Below are positions 1-9,069 of a stretch of 40,441 nucleotides of DNA, piece by piece. Every line of letters begins with the position of its first letter. Position 1 is the stretch's first letter. The stretch comes from Methylovulum sp. Its GTDB lineage: Bacteria; Pseudomonadota; Gammaproteobacteria; Methylococcales; Methylomonadaceae. The notes beneath the pieces are model-generated. The model saw only the letters and a list, made by a program, of their open reading frames with translations, did not search any database and had not been told where the DNA came from. The position numbers and the translations under genes are program-made. The stretch is from the NCBI GenBank assembly GCA_030689765.1, contig JAUYEP010000006.1, positions 1-40,441 on the forward strand. Reading direction: 5' to 3'.

Positions 1-21
1 AAAAGGACAAAAGGACAAAAA

Positions 22-255
22 ATGGCTATTGACTACCATAACATCATTACCATTGAGCCAGGCAAACGCGGCGGAAAACCTTGTATAAGGGGCTTACGGA
101 TTACCGTTTATGACGTGCTTACTTGGCTAGCCGAAGGGATGGGCCGCGAGGAAATTATTGATGACTTCCCAGAGCTAACCTCTGATGACATTACCGCTTG
201 TTTACTGTTTGCAGCGGATCGGGATCGTCACTCAATCGCAATCAGTGCCTCATGA
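22..255 (+). CDS. DUF433 domain protein, putative antitoxin
   Basis: Translation contains the DUF433-like pattern GGKPCIRGLRITVYDVLTWLAEGM..EEIIDDFPELT; directly upstream of a DUF5615-like ORF. Confidence 0.85.
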   Translation: MAIDYHNIITIEPGKRGGKPCIRGLRITVYDVLTWLAEGMGREEIIDDFPELTSDDITACLLFAADRDRHSIAISAS

Positions 256-586
256 AGTTATTGCTTGATGAAAATCTGTCACGGCGGATCGTACCGTTCA
301 TACAAGACACTTACCCAGCGTCTACACAAGTTGCGCTGATTGGTTTAGATCAGGTGAATGACAAACTAATCCGCCAATATGCCATTGATAATGATTATGT
401 CATCTCATCACAAAAGATGCTGATTTTTACGAGATGAATCTGATTTACGGTCAACCGCCTAAAATAATATGGCTTAAAATGGGTAACCAATCTAAAGCCG
501 CCACCATCAAAGTATTAGTGGACAACCATCTAAAAATTAAACAGGCATTACTAACCGAAAATCAGGATTGTATCGAGATTTTATGA
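252..586 (+). pseudogene. DUF5615 PIN-like protein (putative toxin), frameshifted
   Basis: MKLLLDENLSRRIVPFIQDTYP...DYVISS in one frame; KDADFYEMNLIYGQPPKIIWLKMGN...IEIL* continues in another frame to a stop at 584-586. Break near 405-413. Confidence 0.75.
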
Positions 587-624
587 CGCATTAGCACGGT
601 GCGTTATCAATAACAAACAAAATG

Positions 625-651
625 AGGCTTGTAGCGATACAAGCCTTTTTT
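625..651 (+). terminator. Rho-independent terminator candidate
   Basis: Perfect 9-bp stem aggcttgta/tacaagcct, 4-nt loop, then a T-run. Confidence 0.7.
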
Positions 652-873
652 GTTGCCGTTATTTAGGGCTTATCCGTAAGTAGTTGATAAGAAATGCTCG
701 CCAAGGTAAAAATTACGATTTTTCACCCCTTAAAACATCGTGATATTATGAAAAATTGGCTAGCTGGAAAGTATCAGATGATTTTTTGGCACATGTGGAA
801 CTGTTAATGCCCAAGCGGTAGCGAGACGCAGAGAAAAACGCACTGGTTTGTGTGACGATTGGGCTTTATACGG

Positions 874-1797
874 CTATCTTTTTCTGGTATATGCACTTTT
901 ATCGGCCAATACATCATGCTTTTCCCTTGCCATGCCTGCAAATTCAAATAACAAATCCAGCTCTTTTCCGGTCAGTTCGTAATGCGCATTTGTCCGTAAA
1001 TTTTCAGGCAACACCACTGGCCCGTAACGCACACGAATCAGGCGGCTGACCACGACTTCCTGCGATTCCCATAAGCGCCGCACCAATCGGTTGCGGCCTT
1101 CGGTGACGGTGACGTAATACCATTTATTGGCGCCTTCGCCACCCGACAGATAAATGTCATCAAATTTGGCTTTGCCGTCTTCAAGCACCACGCCTTGTTT
1201 GAGCTTTTCCAGTGTCCCATCGGCAACATTGCCTAAAATACGCACGGCATATTCACGTTCAACCTGCGTGGAGGGGTGCATCAACCGGTTCGCCAATTCG
1301 CCGTTATTGGTGACCAATAAAAGCCCCGAGGTGTTAATGTCCAAGCGCCCCACAGCAATCCAGCGGGCGGTAAGCAATTCCGGCAATCGGCTAAATATAA
1401 TCGGACGGCCTTGTGGGTCGTTGCGGGTAACCACTTCACCGGTGGGTTTGTGATAAAGCAATACGCGGGTTGTTTGTTCGGCGAATTTGTCCCAATGCAC
1501 AACCCTGTCATTAATCTGTAAATAATCCCCTGCTTTCAAACGGATGCCTGGCACGGCATTGATGCCGTTAACCTTGACTTTGCCTTCTTCAATCCAGCGC
1601 TCAATTTCCCGTCTGGAACCAACGCCGCCGCGCGCCAGCACTTTCTGAATGCGCTCGCCAAGCTTATCGTCTGTCTTGTCTTGTTCCGTTTGAGCCTCCA
1701 CGGGTTTAGGTTGCGGAGGGCTTTTTGGCGCTGTACGCGCTGTTGTTTTGCGTTCACCCGGTTTGGGTGCGCTGTGTGTCGGTTTTTTGTTTTTCAT
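874..1797 (-). CDS. rluB: 23S rRNA pseudouridine synthase RluB
   Basis: S4-like N-terminus (ERIQKVLARGGVGSRREIERWIEEGKVKVNG) and catalytic motif GRLDINTSGLLLVTNNGELANRLMHPS; adjacent to scpB. Confidence 0.93.
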   Translation of the reverse strand: MKNKKPTHSAPKPGERKTTARTAPKSPPQPKPVEAQTEQDKTDDKLGERIQKVLARGGVGSRREIERWIEEGKVKVNGINAVPGIRLKAGDYLQINDRVVHWDKFAEQTTRVLLYHKPTGEVVTRNDPQGRPIIFSRLPELLTARWIAVGRLDINTSGLLLVTNNGELANRLMHPSTQVEREYAVRILGNVADGTLEKLKQGVVLEDGKAKFDDIYLSGGEGANKWYYVTVTEGRNRLVRRLWESQEVVVSRLIRVRYGPVVLPENLRTNAHYELTGKELDLLFEFAGMAREKHDVLADKSAYTRKR

Positions 1798-2345
1798 TCT
1801 TTACCTGCGGATGTTGGTGTGCCGTCCAGTGACAAATCAAGACGCTGTAGCGTCGGCAATTCATTTAGCGTTGTTATGTTGAAATAATCCAGAAATTGTT
1901 TGGTTGTGCCTAATAATGCGGGTTTGCCCGGTACTTCTTTGTGTCCGATTACTTTTATCCATTCGCGTTCCAGCAAGGTTTGGACAATGCTTGAACTGAC
2001 GCCGACCCCGCGTATGTCTTCAATATCGCCGCGCGTAACCGGTTGGCGGTAGGCAATAATCGCCAGGGTTTCCAGCAATGCACGTGAATATTTGGGCGGT
2101 TTTTCTTCAAATAGCCGTGACACCCAACGCGACAATTCAGATCTGACCTGAAAACGATAACCGCTGGCGACTTGCTTTAGCTCAATCGGACGGCTTTGAT
2201 AATCTTCAGTTATTGCGGCAATCGCCTGTTGCACGTCTTGCAGCCCAGGTTGTTCCAGTTCAGGAAATGTCTGCTGTATCTGTTTGCACGTCATGGGCTG
2301 TTTGGCGGCAAACAGAATGGCTTCAACGATACGTTTGGTTTCCAT
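1794..2345 (-). CDS. scpB: Segregation and condensation protein B
   Basis: METKRIVEAILFAAKQP...ALLETLAIIAYRQPVTRGDIEDIRGVGVSSSIVQTLLEREWIKVIGHKEVPGKPALLGTTKQFLDYF. Start chosen at METKRI; the longer ORF runs into scpA. Confidence 0.9.
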   Translation of the reverse strand: METKRIVEAILFAAKQPMTCKQIQQTFPELEQPGLQDVQQAIAAITEDYQSRPIELKQVASGYRFQVRSELSRWVSRLFEEKPPKYSRALLETLAIIAYRQPVTRGDIEDIRGVGVSSSIVQTLLEREWIKVIGHKEVPGKPALLGTTKQFLDYFNITTLNELPTLQRLDLSLDGTPTSAGKE

Positions 2346-2517
2346 AAGGTATTCGGGCTGAACAATAACCGTAGAATCGACATTTACGGTCATTGTGGCG
2401 GGCTTAATATGTCGATGTCGGCTTCTGGACTTGGCAAAGGAACGAAGCCTGATGAGTTTGGCGGAATCAAGCGGCGCATGTGAATTTAGCTCAACGTCAA
2501 TGGGCGGTTTAGCTGCT

Positions 2518-3336
2518 TTAGTCGTTTTCCGCTTCGGCTTGGGCAGGGCTTGCGGCCCTGACTCGGATTTGGGCAAAGGGTTCGGGCTGGATAATGTCGA
2601 TAAGCCGCTCTTTGCTGAGTTCGAGGATGGCCAAAAACGAGACGACGACACCGTGTCGGCCTTCTTTTCGGATAAATAATTGCGGGAAAAGGAGACTATT
2701 TTCTCCTTCAAGTTTTGCCAAAATGGTTGCCATTCGTTCACGGACAGATAAAGCTTCTTTGGTAATTTGGTGGTGACTAAGTTGATCGACGCGTTTAAGC
2801 ACGTCCTGAAAAGCCAGTAACAGTTCTTTTAATTCGATGTCGGGTAAGATTTGTTCAATGGCTAACGCCGATATGTCAACCTCGGTGGCAAAAAGCTCAC
2901 GTTCCATTCGGGGCAACTGATCCATTTCATCAGCCGCATTCCTGATACCTTCATATTCTTGCAATCTGCGGATTAATGTCGCCCTGGGATCGTCTTCTTC
3001 ATCTTCCGCATCAGGACGGCGCGGTAACAGCATCCGTGATTTTATTTCTGCTAATAACGCTGCCATCACCAGATATTCTGCTGCCAATTCAATATTCAAC
3101 AACCCCATTAACTGGATATAGTTGATGTATTGCTGGGTAATTTCGGCGACGGGTATGTTCACTATATCCAGATTTTGCCGTTTTATTAAATACAGCAATA
3201 AATCCAGCGGGCCTTCGAATAACGCTAAAAAGACTTCCAGCGCATCGGGGGGGATATAGAGGTCTTCGGGCAACTGGTTAAACGGGATGCCGTTGACCAT
3301 TGCAAAAGCTGGGGGTTGTTCTGGCGCATTTTCCAC
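2518..3336 (-). CDS. scpA: Segregation and condensation protein A
   Basis: FEGPLDLLLYLIKRQNLDIVNIPVAEITQQYINYI and a C-terminal FLAILELSKERLIDIIQPEPFAQIRV motif. Confidence 0.92.
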   Translation of the reverse strand: MENAPEQPPAFAMVNGIPFNQLPEDLYIPPDALEVFLALFEGPLDLLLYLIKRQNLDIVNIPVAEITQQYINYIQLMGLLNIELAAEYLVMAALLAEIKSRMLLPRRPDAEDEEDDPRATLIRRLQEYEGIRNAADEMDQLPRMERELFATEVDISALAIEQILPDIELKELLLAFQDVLKRVDQLSHHQITKEALSVRERMATILAKLEGENSLLFPQLFIRKEGRHGVVVSFLAILELSKERLIDIIQPEPFAQIRVRAASPAQAEAEND

Positions 3337-3351
3337 TAGCCTTCACATCCG

Positions 3352-3834
3352 CTACGATTCTGGATAAAAATCGGGATTCAAAATATCATTTTGGGCATAA
3401 GGGCATTGAACGGGGAATAGGGATTCGTCAAAGCCGGTTTCTTTAGCCGCCAACAACACCGAATCGATGTAGGCATCAGCGACAAACTCATCCAGTCGCG
3501 CATGTAAACTGGGATTGTCCTTTAAATGCCTTTGCAACTGCCGCCGTTGCCCTTTAATTGTGAGCTGCCAGCTACGCCCACGAAACGAAGGCTGGTAATG
3601 CCATTTCAAGAGATGCGCTAAAAGGATAGCAAGCCGGTTAATCAATTCGCGCCGTTCACTTGCCCCCATGCCCTCTATCTCCAGAAGTACGTGTTCAAAA
3701 TCAATATCAACCCAGGCACCGGATTTGATGAGCTGCGCCTGTTGCTGTGTCCACGCGTAAAAATCCAACTCATGTAGCGATGAAGCTGTCACGACACTAT
3801 AGTCCGGCAATGGAAAAAAACACATTCTGGGCAA
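3352..3834 (-). CDS. DUF29 domain protein
   Basis: YAWTQQQAQLIKSGAWVDIDFEHVLLEIEGMGASERRELINRLAILLAHLLKWHYQP is DUF29-like. The true start may lie downstream of 3834 on the minus strand, because the ORF overlaps the protease gene. Confidence 0.8.
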   Translation of the reverse strand: MPRMCFFPLPDYSVVTASSLHELDFYAWTQQQAQLIKSGAWVDIDFEHVLLEIEGMGASERRELINRLAILLAHLLKWHYQPSFRGRSWQLTIKGQRRQLQRHLKDNPSLHARLDEFVADAYIDSVLLAAKETGFDESLFPVQCPYAQNDILNPDFYPES

Positions 3835-4450
3835 TATACATCGGATATTCCAGGATGATGTTTAGCACTTTAAAGTATAAAAGCGCGATCAAAATATAAA
3901 AACCATAGGGTTCAAGCTGGTTATATTGCCACGCCAACCTGGGCGGCAACAGCCCCGTCAGCATCCGGCTGCCATCTAGCGGCGGAATGGGTAACAGGTT
4001 AATCAAGGCTAACACCAGATTAATCGAAATACCGGCAATGCCCATATAAATCAGAGGTAACGAAATGGCTTCCACGCCGATGGTGACACCTAACCGCGCC
4101 AGCAATGCCCACGCCGTCGCCATCAATAAATTGGCAATCGGCCCTGCTGCCGCAACGATTGCCATATCATGCAGCGGTTTTTTAAAATTTCTGGCATCGA
4201 CAGGGACAGGTTTAGCCCAGCCGAAAATAAAGCCGGTCCCCGTCATCAGCAATAGCCCTGGCAAAATCACCGTCCCAAACCAATCAATATGCTTGATCGG
4301 GTTCAGCGTTAACCGGCCTTGCGACGATGCCGTGTTATCACCGTATTTTTTCGCCACCCAGCCATGTGCGGCTTCATGCACGGTAATCGCAAAAATGACG
4401 GGCAATAGCCATACAATTATGCGCTGTATCAGCGTCAGGTCATTCATCAT
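3797..4450 (-). CDS. Site-2 protease family (M50) membrane protein
   Basis: HEAAHG metal-binding motif, multiple hydrophobic segments, NLLPIPPLDGSRML motif. Confidence 0.9.
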   Translation of the reverse strand: MMNDLTLIQRIIVWLLPVIFAITVHEAAHGWVAKKYGDNTASSQGRLTLNPIKHIDWFGTVILPGLLLMTGTGFIFGWAKPVPVDARNFKKPLHDMAIVAAAGPIANLLMATAWALLARLGVTIGVEAISLPLIYMGIAGISINLVLALINLLPIPPLDGSRMLTGLLPPRLAWQYNQLEPYGFYILIALLYFKVLNIILEYPMYIAQNVFFSIAGL

Positions 4451-5084
4451 AGCGGGTGTCTCCTTGGGTCAGCATGTCGGCAATACCTTTACCTTGTCTG
4501 ATAATTACAGGGCCATTACTGGTAAATTCAATTACGGTTGTGGGTTCAAACCCGATAATACCGGCGTCGATCACCAAATCCAGCTCATGATCCAGCCTTT
4601 CTTTGATCTCATAAGGGTCGCTGAGGGAATCACTGGCGCCTGGCAATATTAATGTGGCACTGAGCAAGGCTTCTTCCAGTTCCTGCACCAGCAAATGCGC
4701 AACCGCATGGTCTGGAATGCGTATGCCGATGGTTTTTTTCTTAGGGTGCTGCAATCTGCGCGGCACTTCTTTAGTCGCTTCCAAAATGAAAGTGAACGGG
4801 CCGGGCGTTAATGCCTTAATCAACCGAAAAGCATCATTGCCTATTTTGGTGAAGGTGGATATTTGCGCCAGATCTTTGCAGACCAGCGTAAAATCGTGCT
4901 TATCGTCCAATTGTCTGATACGGCGGATTTTGTCCATGGCCTGCTTATCGCCGATATGGCAGGCAAGGGCATAAGAGGAATCCGTAGGGTAAGCGATAAT
5001 GCCGCCCTGCCGGATGATGTCCACCGCACGATGGATTAATCGCAGTTGCGGATTTTCAGGATGAACTTCAATAAATTGGGCCAT
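4440..5084 (-). CDS. L-threonylcarbamoyladenylate synthase family (TsaC/YciO-like)
   Basis: GGIIAYPTDSSYALACHIGDKQAMDKIRRIRQLDDKHDFTLVCKDL...TPGPFTFILEATKEVPRRL...KKKTIGIRIPD. Confidence 0.88.
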   Translation of the reverse strand: MAQFIEVHPENPQLRLIHRAVDIIRQGGIIAYPTDSSYALACHIGDKQAMDKIRRIRQLDDKHDFTLVCKDLAQISTFTKIGNDAFRLIKALTPGPFTFILEATKEVPRRLQHPKKKTIGIRIPDHAVAHLLVQELEEALLSATLILPGASDSLSDPYEIKERLDHELDLVIDAGIIGFEPTTVIEFTSNGPVIIRQGKGIADMLTQGDTRYDE

Positions 5085-5191
5085 AGCTTTGCGGTAGTTT
5101 GTGAGGGCGCGATTATACCGCACATCCTTGTTGGCTTGCAGTAAGTAGTCGATACTGACCCGTAGACGTAGCGGTGCTACGTCCCGACATG

Positions 5192-6634
5192 CTATTCAGT
5201 CATCGACAACAAATAGCTGACAAGATTGGTTGCCGTGTTGTCCAGGCCTAATTTTTTGCGGATGTGCTTGCGGTGGATGCCGATGGTCCCTTGCGCGAGG
5301 TTTAACGTCGAAGCGATAAGCTTTGTGGATAGTCCCTGCCGGATCATTGATGCCACCTGCGCCTCGGTGGGGGTTAATTGGCTGTACAATGCGGGTAGGC
5401 TGGTGGCGCGCCCGTAGGTTTTCATCAGATGCTGCAGATTGCTTTCAAGAATATGGATCAGGAGTTTTTGCCCGTCATCGGTGTCAGCATTTTTCAACTT
5501 TTTCATGAAAGGCAAGATGGTCTGTTCCATTTCTTGTGAGAACGCGCGTTGGGCGTCGGATTTGTCTGTTTCCCGGTACTTGAGCACAACACTGAGTGCA
5601 GTAGAGATTTCTGAAGAATTTTCCTTGATATTTTCCAGCTCCTCCCGCGTAGATGCCACCTGGCGTTCCAAGCGTTTGCGCGCCTTAAGCAAAACCTTTT
5701 CGGCCTGTTTTAGCGCCGTAATTTCTGTGAATGAGCCGACATAATGCGTGAGACATCTGTTTTCGTCGAAGATTGCGGTGATGGTGAGCCATGCCGGAAA
5801 TATCTCGCCATTCTTGCGCTTGTCCCAAATTTCACCTTTCCAGTAACCATCTAGCACCAGGGATGTCCCTATGGCCTGATAGAAATCCTGGTCATGCACA
5901 CCAGAACGTAGGAAAAACGGTGTACGGCCAACTGCCTCTTGGGCGCTAAAACCGGTGATGCGGAAGAACGCCTGATTAACCCGCAAAATTGTTTTGTGGT
6001 CATCGGTCACGATAATGCCGTCCTGCGATTCAAAGGCGGCGGCGGCAATACGCAGTTCTGTTTCGGCCTGCTTACGCTCGGAGATGTCGGTAAGCGTGAT
6101 GCGCCGAATTTGCGCTGTGCCACACTGGCAACTGAGGAGTGCATCAAAGCAAGTGCCATCGGCGCGATGCAGCGTCAGTTCAAGATTTTTATTGCACCCT
6201 TCCTTGGTTTGCAAAACAAACCGATACCAGCGGTCGCTATCTTTGGGCGCGATATAGGATGCAAATCGGCGCTTGAGCATTTTTTTGCGCTCCACACCCA
6301 GAAGCGTGGCGCTGGTCAGATTGGCTTCCATAATCAGCCCGTCCCCTGTGAGTGTCAGATAACCCACTGGGGCAAATTCATAAAGCTGCAAATAGCGGTC
6401 GCGGGAAGCTTCCAAAGCTGTTTGGGTACGCCGCAGCTCCTCGTTTTGCATCTGCAGCTCGATCTGGTGCACCTCGAGCTCGTGATGCAAGCGGCCTTCC
6501 AAATCACCTAACAGTTCATCGGCATCCGGCACGATGCCGAATTTGCCGGTTAGCGCCGCGTCGGCAAGTTTTTGCTCCGCAGCCGCCCAAAGTTGCGGGT
6601 CAAACTGCCAGCTATTTTCTTGTTTGTTGTCCAT
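5192..6634 (-). CDS. PAS domain protein with C-terminal LuxR-type HTH
   Basis: Two PAS segments (ISERKQAETEL; VGSFTEITALKQAEKVL) and a C-terminal LTPTEAQVASMIRQGLSTKLIASTLNLAQGTIGIHRKHIRKKLGL HTH. Confidence 0.88.
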   Translation of the reverse strand: MDNKQENSWQFDPQLWAAAEQKLADAALTGKFGIVPDADELLGDLEGRLHHELEVHQIELQMQNEELRRTQTALEASRDRYLQLYEFAPVGYLTLTGDGLIMEANLTSATLLGVERKKMLKRRFASYIAPKDSDRWYRFVLQTKEGCNKNLELTLHRADGTCFDALLSCQCGTAQIRRITLTDISERKQAETELRIAAAAFESQDGIIVTDDHKTILRVNQAFFRITGFSAQEAVGRTPFFLRSGVHDQDFYQAIGTSLVLDGYWKGEIWDKRKNGEIFPAWLTITAIFDENRCLTHYVGSFTEITALKQAEKVLLKARKRLERQVASTREELENIKENSSEISTALSVVLKYRETDKSDAQRAFSQEMEQTILPFMKKLKNADTDDGQKLLIHILESNLQHLMKTYGRATSLPALYSQLTPTEAQVASMIRQGLSTKLIASTLNLAQGTIGIHRKHIRKKLGLDNTATNLVSYLLSMTE

Positions 6635-6680
6635 GAGACCCCTTTAATTGATAAACCTGCCTGAGCGTAACTATCCAGTC

Positions 6681-6701
6681 CCCCTCTTTAAAAAAGAGGG
6701 G
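6681..6701. repeat. Palindromic hairpin repeat, 'cccctcttt..aaagagggg' type, followed by gttagggga
   Basis: 9-bp stem; resembles the ccccctttgataaaggggg(g)ttagggggga copies at 24.7-25.0 kb. Confidence 0.6.
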
Positions 6702-6721
6702 TTAGGGGAGATTTTCTATTA

Positions 6722-6898
6722 GACTTGTTTTAACTGAATATTAATATTTTTCAAACGGTTATATGTTTAAACCTTGTGGTGGTTTAGGAGTTTACTTTAA
6801 ATTTGGACTCCATAATATATAAAAATCAATAGGTTAAAAATAGGCATCATTAAGTTTATTTTTCATTAACTCATTGATTAATAAAGTTAAAACAAGTC
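6722..6898. mobile_element. MITE-like non-autonomous element candidate
   Basis: 14-bp perfect terminal inverted repeats GACTTGTTTTAACT/AGTTAAAACAAGTC, flanked by a TATTA direct repeat (6717-6721 and 6899-6903); no ORF inside. Confidence 0.6.
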
Positions 6899-6994
6899 TA
6901 TTAGATATTTTTTTGGCGATAGCCGTTACCAACTTAGCGCGGGATTGTTTAAGCCATCGGTCAGGCCATCAATGGGCGGGAGAGCCTTAACCGG

Positions 6995-7684
6995 TTATTT
7001 TTTCTTGAGCAGTGTAACCGCTGACTGCGCCAGCCTTTCGCCGAATGTTTTATAGCCTTCATCGGTATAATGCAGCACATCCTTTTCGCCATTAAGGTCA
7101 TCGGTATCAACCCAGGCACTGCGGCTATCGGTTTCTGCTATCTGAACTTGGGCGTTGCGCATTTTTTCCCATTCGCTGCGAAGCTTGGGATACTTCAAGC
7201 CGGAATCACTGATCCGCCCCACAACCACATAAAGGTCATCGCGGCCTAAATCGTGTTTTAGCTGGTTGATCACACCGCGCAACTCGGTTGCATATCTGTC
7301 GCCGTGCCGTTGATTGGCATCAGTCTCGCCCTGCATCCAGACAAACGTCACTGTACTGAAATGGGTGTTTGCAGAACCGGCTTTGACGTTGCTAATCAAC
7401 CTGTCGTAAAGGTCGCCGATAGCATTCCCCCGCTTTCCTTTTTCAGGCGCTGCTTTTTTATACCAGCGACGAATCGGTTGCCCGCCCATTGCATCTTTAA
7501 TAACGGTGATTTCATCGTTTGGAAATGCTTTTTTCAATGTTGGCGTAAAAGACAAATCGGGGTCAAGGCGGGCCATGTTTGACTGCCCGGAAAGGATGAA
7601 CAAGCGGGCTTCGCGTGGCGGTGTGTCTTTAGCCGCCAGGATACCGCACCAAAATAATAGGGCGATGTAAATAATTTTTTTCAT
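6995..7684 (-). CDS. Sialate O-acetylesterase-like (SASA/SGNH) protein with signal peptide
   Basis: LFILSGQSNMARLD block I, FVWMQGETDANQ block, LHYTDEGYKTFGERLA near the C-terminus. Confidence 0.82.
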   Translation of the reverse strand: MKKIIYIALLFWCGILAAKDTPPREARLFILSGQSNMARLDPDLSFTPTLKKAFPNDEITVIKDAMGGQPIRRWYKKAAPEKGKRGNAIGDLYDRLISNVKAGSANTHFSTVTFVWMQGETDANQRHGDRYATELRGVINQLKHDLGRDDLYVVVGRISDSGLKYPKLRSEWEKMRNAQVQIAETDSRSAWVDTDDLNGEKDVLHYTDEGYKTFGERLAQSAVTLLKKK

Positions 7685-7716
7685 GAGCCAGTTTCTGTTT
7701 AGATGTTGCAAATACA

Positions 7717-7740
7717 GACGTTGCAATGCAACGTCTCTAC
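7717..7740. repeat. Small palindromic repeat gacgttgc-aat-gcaacgtctctac
   Basis: 8-bp stem; same architecture as gacgtagc-ggt-gctacgtctctac at 38669-38692 and 5165-5183. Confidence 0.55.
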
Positions 7741-7983
7741 GGGGGTGTTTTAATAAGTATAACCTTGAAGTGATGATAGATTACTTGAATAGTTTATTTT
7801 TTTCGGCTCAATTCGCCGTGGCTTTTCTTCTGCTACTCGAATACCATACCGGCTTGCCTCTGGGAGGGGCGCGCAATTGCATCTTCGTGGTGAATAATAT
7901 GCTTCACGAATACTTTCACAGTCTCTGTTGAGTCTCTATTGCCTGTCCCGCCACTGGGTAACCCAAAAACATTAGGTAACGCT

Positions 7984-9069
7984 ATGCCCCTTACTATGTT
8001 TGATACCGAACTCTTTTCCACCAATTATGCCACCGGCAGACAACGCTGGCTGGAACAGCTTACTGATTTGTCCTATCCCGTGCAATATCTGCCTTACCAA
8101 TGTGCAGGTGTTGGGCCGGACGGCGAAGTGCTGATGACTGATACGGCTTGGATAGGTGCTGAAGAAGCCGCCAAAGTTTTAGTCATCATCAGTGGGACGC
8201 ATGGCATTGAAGGCTTTGCCGGTAATGCCGTTGAGCTTGACTGGTTGCGCTTGCTGGCCTCTGGTATTGCGGTTATGCCTGATGATACCGCCGTACTGAT
8301 GATCCATGCCTTGACGCCTTGGGGCTATGCCTGGCAACGTCGTTGTGATGCCGATGGGGTGGACTTGAACCGCAATGTGGTCGATTTTTCCAAACCCTTG
8401 CCAAAAAATGCCGGTTATGAACTATTGCGTCCGGCGTTGTTTTTATTCGATGCACAGCAACGGCAGGCGGCTTTTGCCGAATTTGAAAAACAGCACGGGC
8501 GTGATGCGTTTGAACGTGCAATCAGCGCCGGACAATATGCCGATCCGGCCGGGCCATTTTATGGTGGGCAGGCGTCTGCACACGGCAGGCTGGTTACCGA
8601 AGATCTGATACAACGTTATGCCTTGAAGTCGCGGGATTTAGCGGTCATCGATGTGCATACCGGTTTGGGATCCTACGGTTATGGTGAAATTATTTGCGAC
8701 CACGAGCCGGACGGTGCGGCGGCTAAGGTTGCCAGCCGCTGGTACGGCGCTTCGGTGATGTTGCCGCTACTGGGCACCTCGAGTTCCGTGCCTAAAACCG
8801 GTTTGCTGGATTTTGCCTGGCATTCGGTCATGAACCAGCGCAGCTGCTATATCACGTTGGAATTTGGCACTTATCCCACGCATGAACTGTTCGAAGTGTT
8901 ATTACAAGATCATCTGCTGTGGTCACAAGCAGATAATGAGGAGGCTAAACGCGGACACCGCAATCTCATGCGCCATCATTTTTGCCCTGATGATAAGGCA
9001 TGGCAGGAAATGGTGCTGTTTCGTGCGCGGCAAGTGATCCTGCAAGCGTTGCGGGGTGTGTCGTCTTGA
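7984..9069 (+). CDS. DUF2817 family (M14-like metallopeptidase) protein
   Basis: VIISGTHGIEGFAGNAVELDWL, DGVDLNRNVVDF, AVIDVHTGLGSYGYGEIICDH motifs. Confidence 0.85.
   Translation: MPLTMFDTELFSTNYATGRQRWLEQLTDLSYPVQYLPYQCAGVGPDGEVLMTDTAWIGAEEAAKVLVIISGTHGIEGFAGNAVELDWLRLLASGIAVMPDDTAVLMIHALTPWGYAWQRRCDADGVDLNRNVVDFSKPLPKNAGYELLRPALFLFDAQQRQAAFAEFEKQHGRDAFERAISAGQYADPAGPFYGGQASAHGRLVTEDLIQRYALKSRDLAVIDVHTGLGSYGYGEIICDHEPDGAAAKVASRWYGASVMLPLLGTSSSVPKTGLLDFAWHSVMNQRSCYITLEFGTYPTHELFEVLLQDHLLWSQADNEEAKRGHRNLMRHHFCPDDKAWQEMVLFRARQVILQALRGVSS

Noticed and set aside
4065-4652. 195-aa plus-strand ORF across the M50 and TsaC/YciO-like genes
   Set aside because: Antisense to two clear genes; no family features.
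5939-6511. 190-aa plus-strand ORF opposite the PAS-LuxR gene
   Set aside because: No recognisable family; the minus-strand gene fully explains the coding signal.
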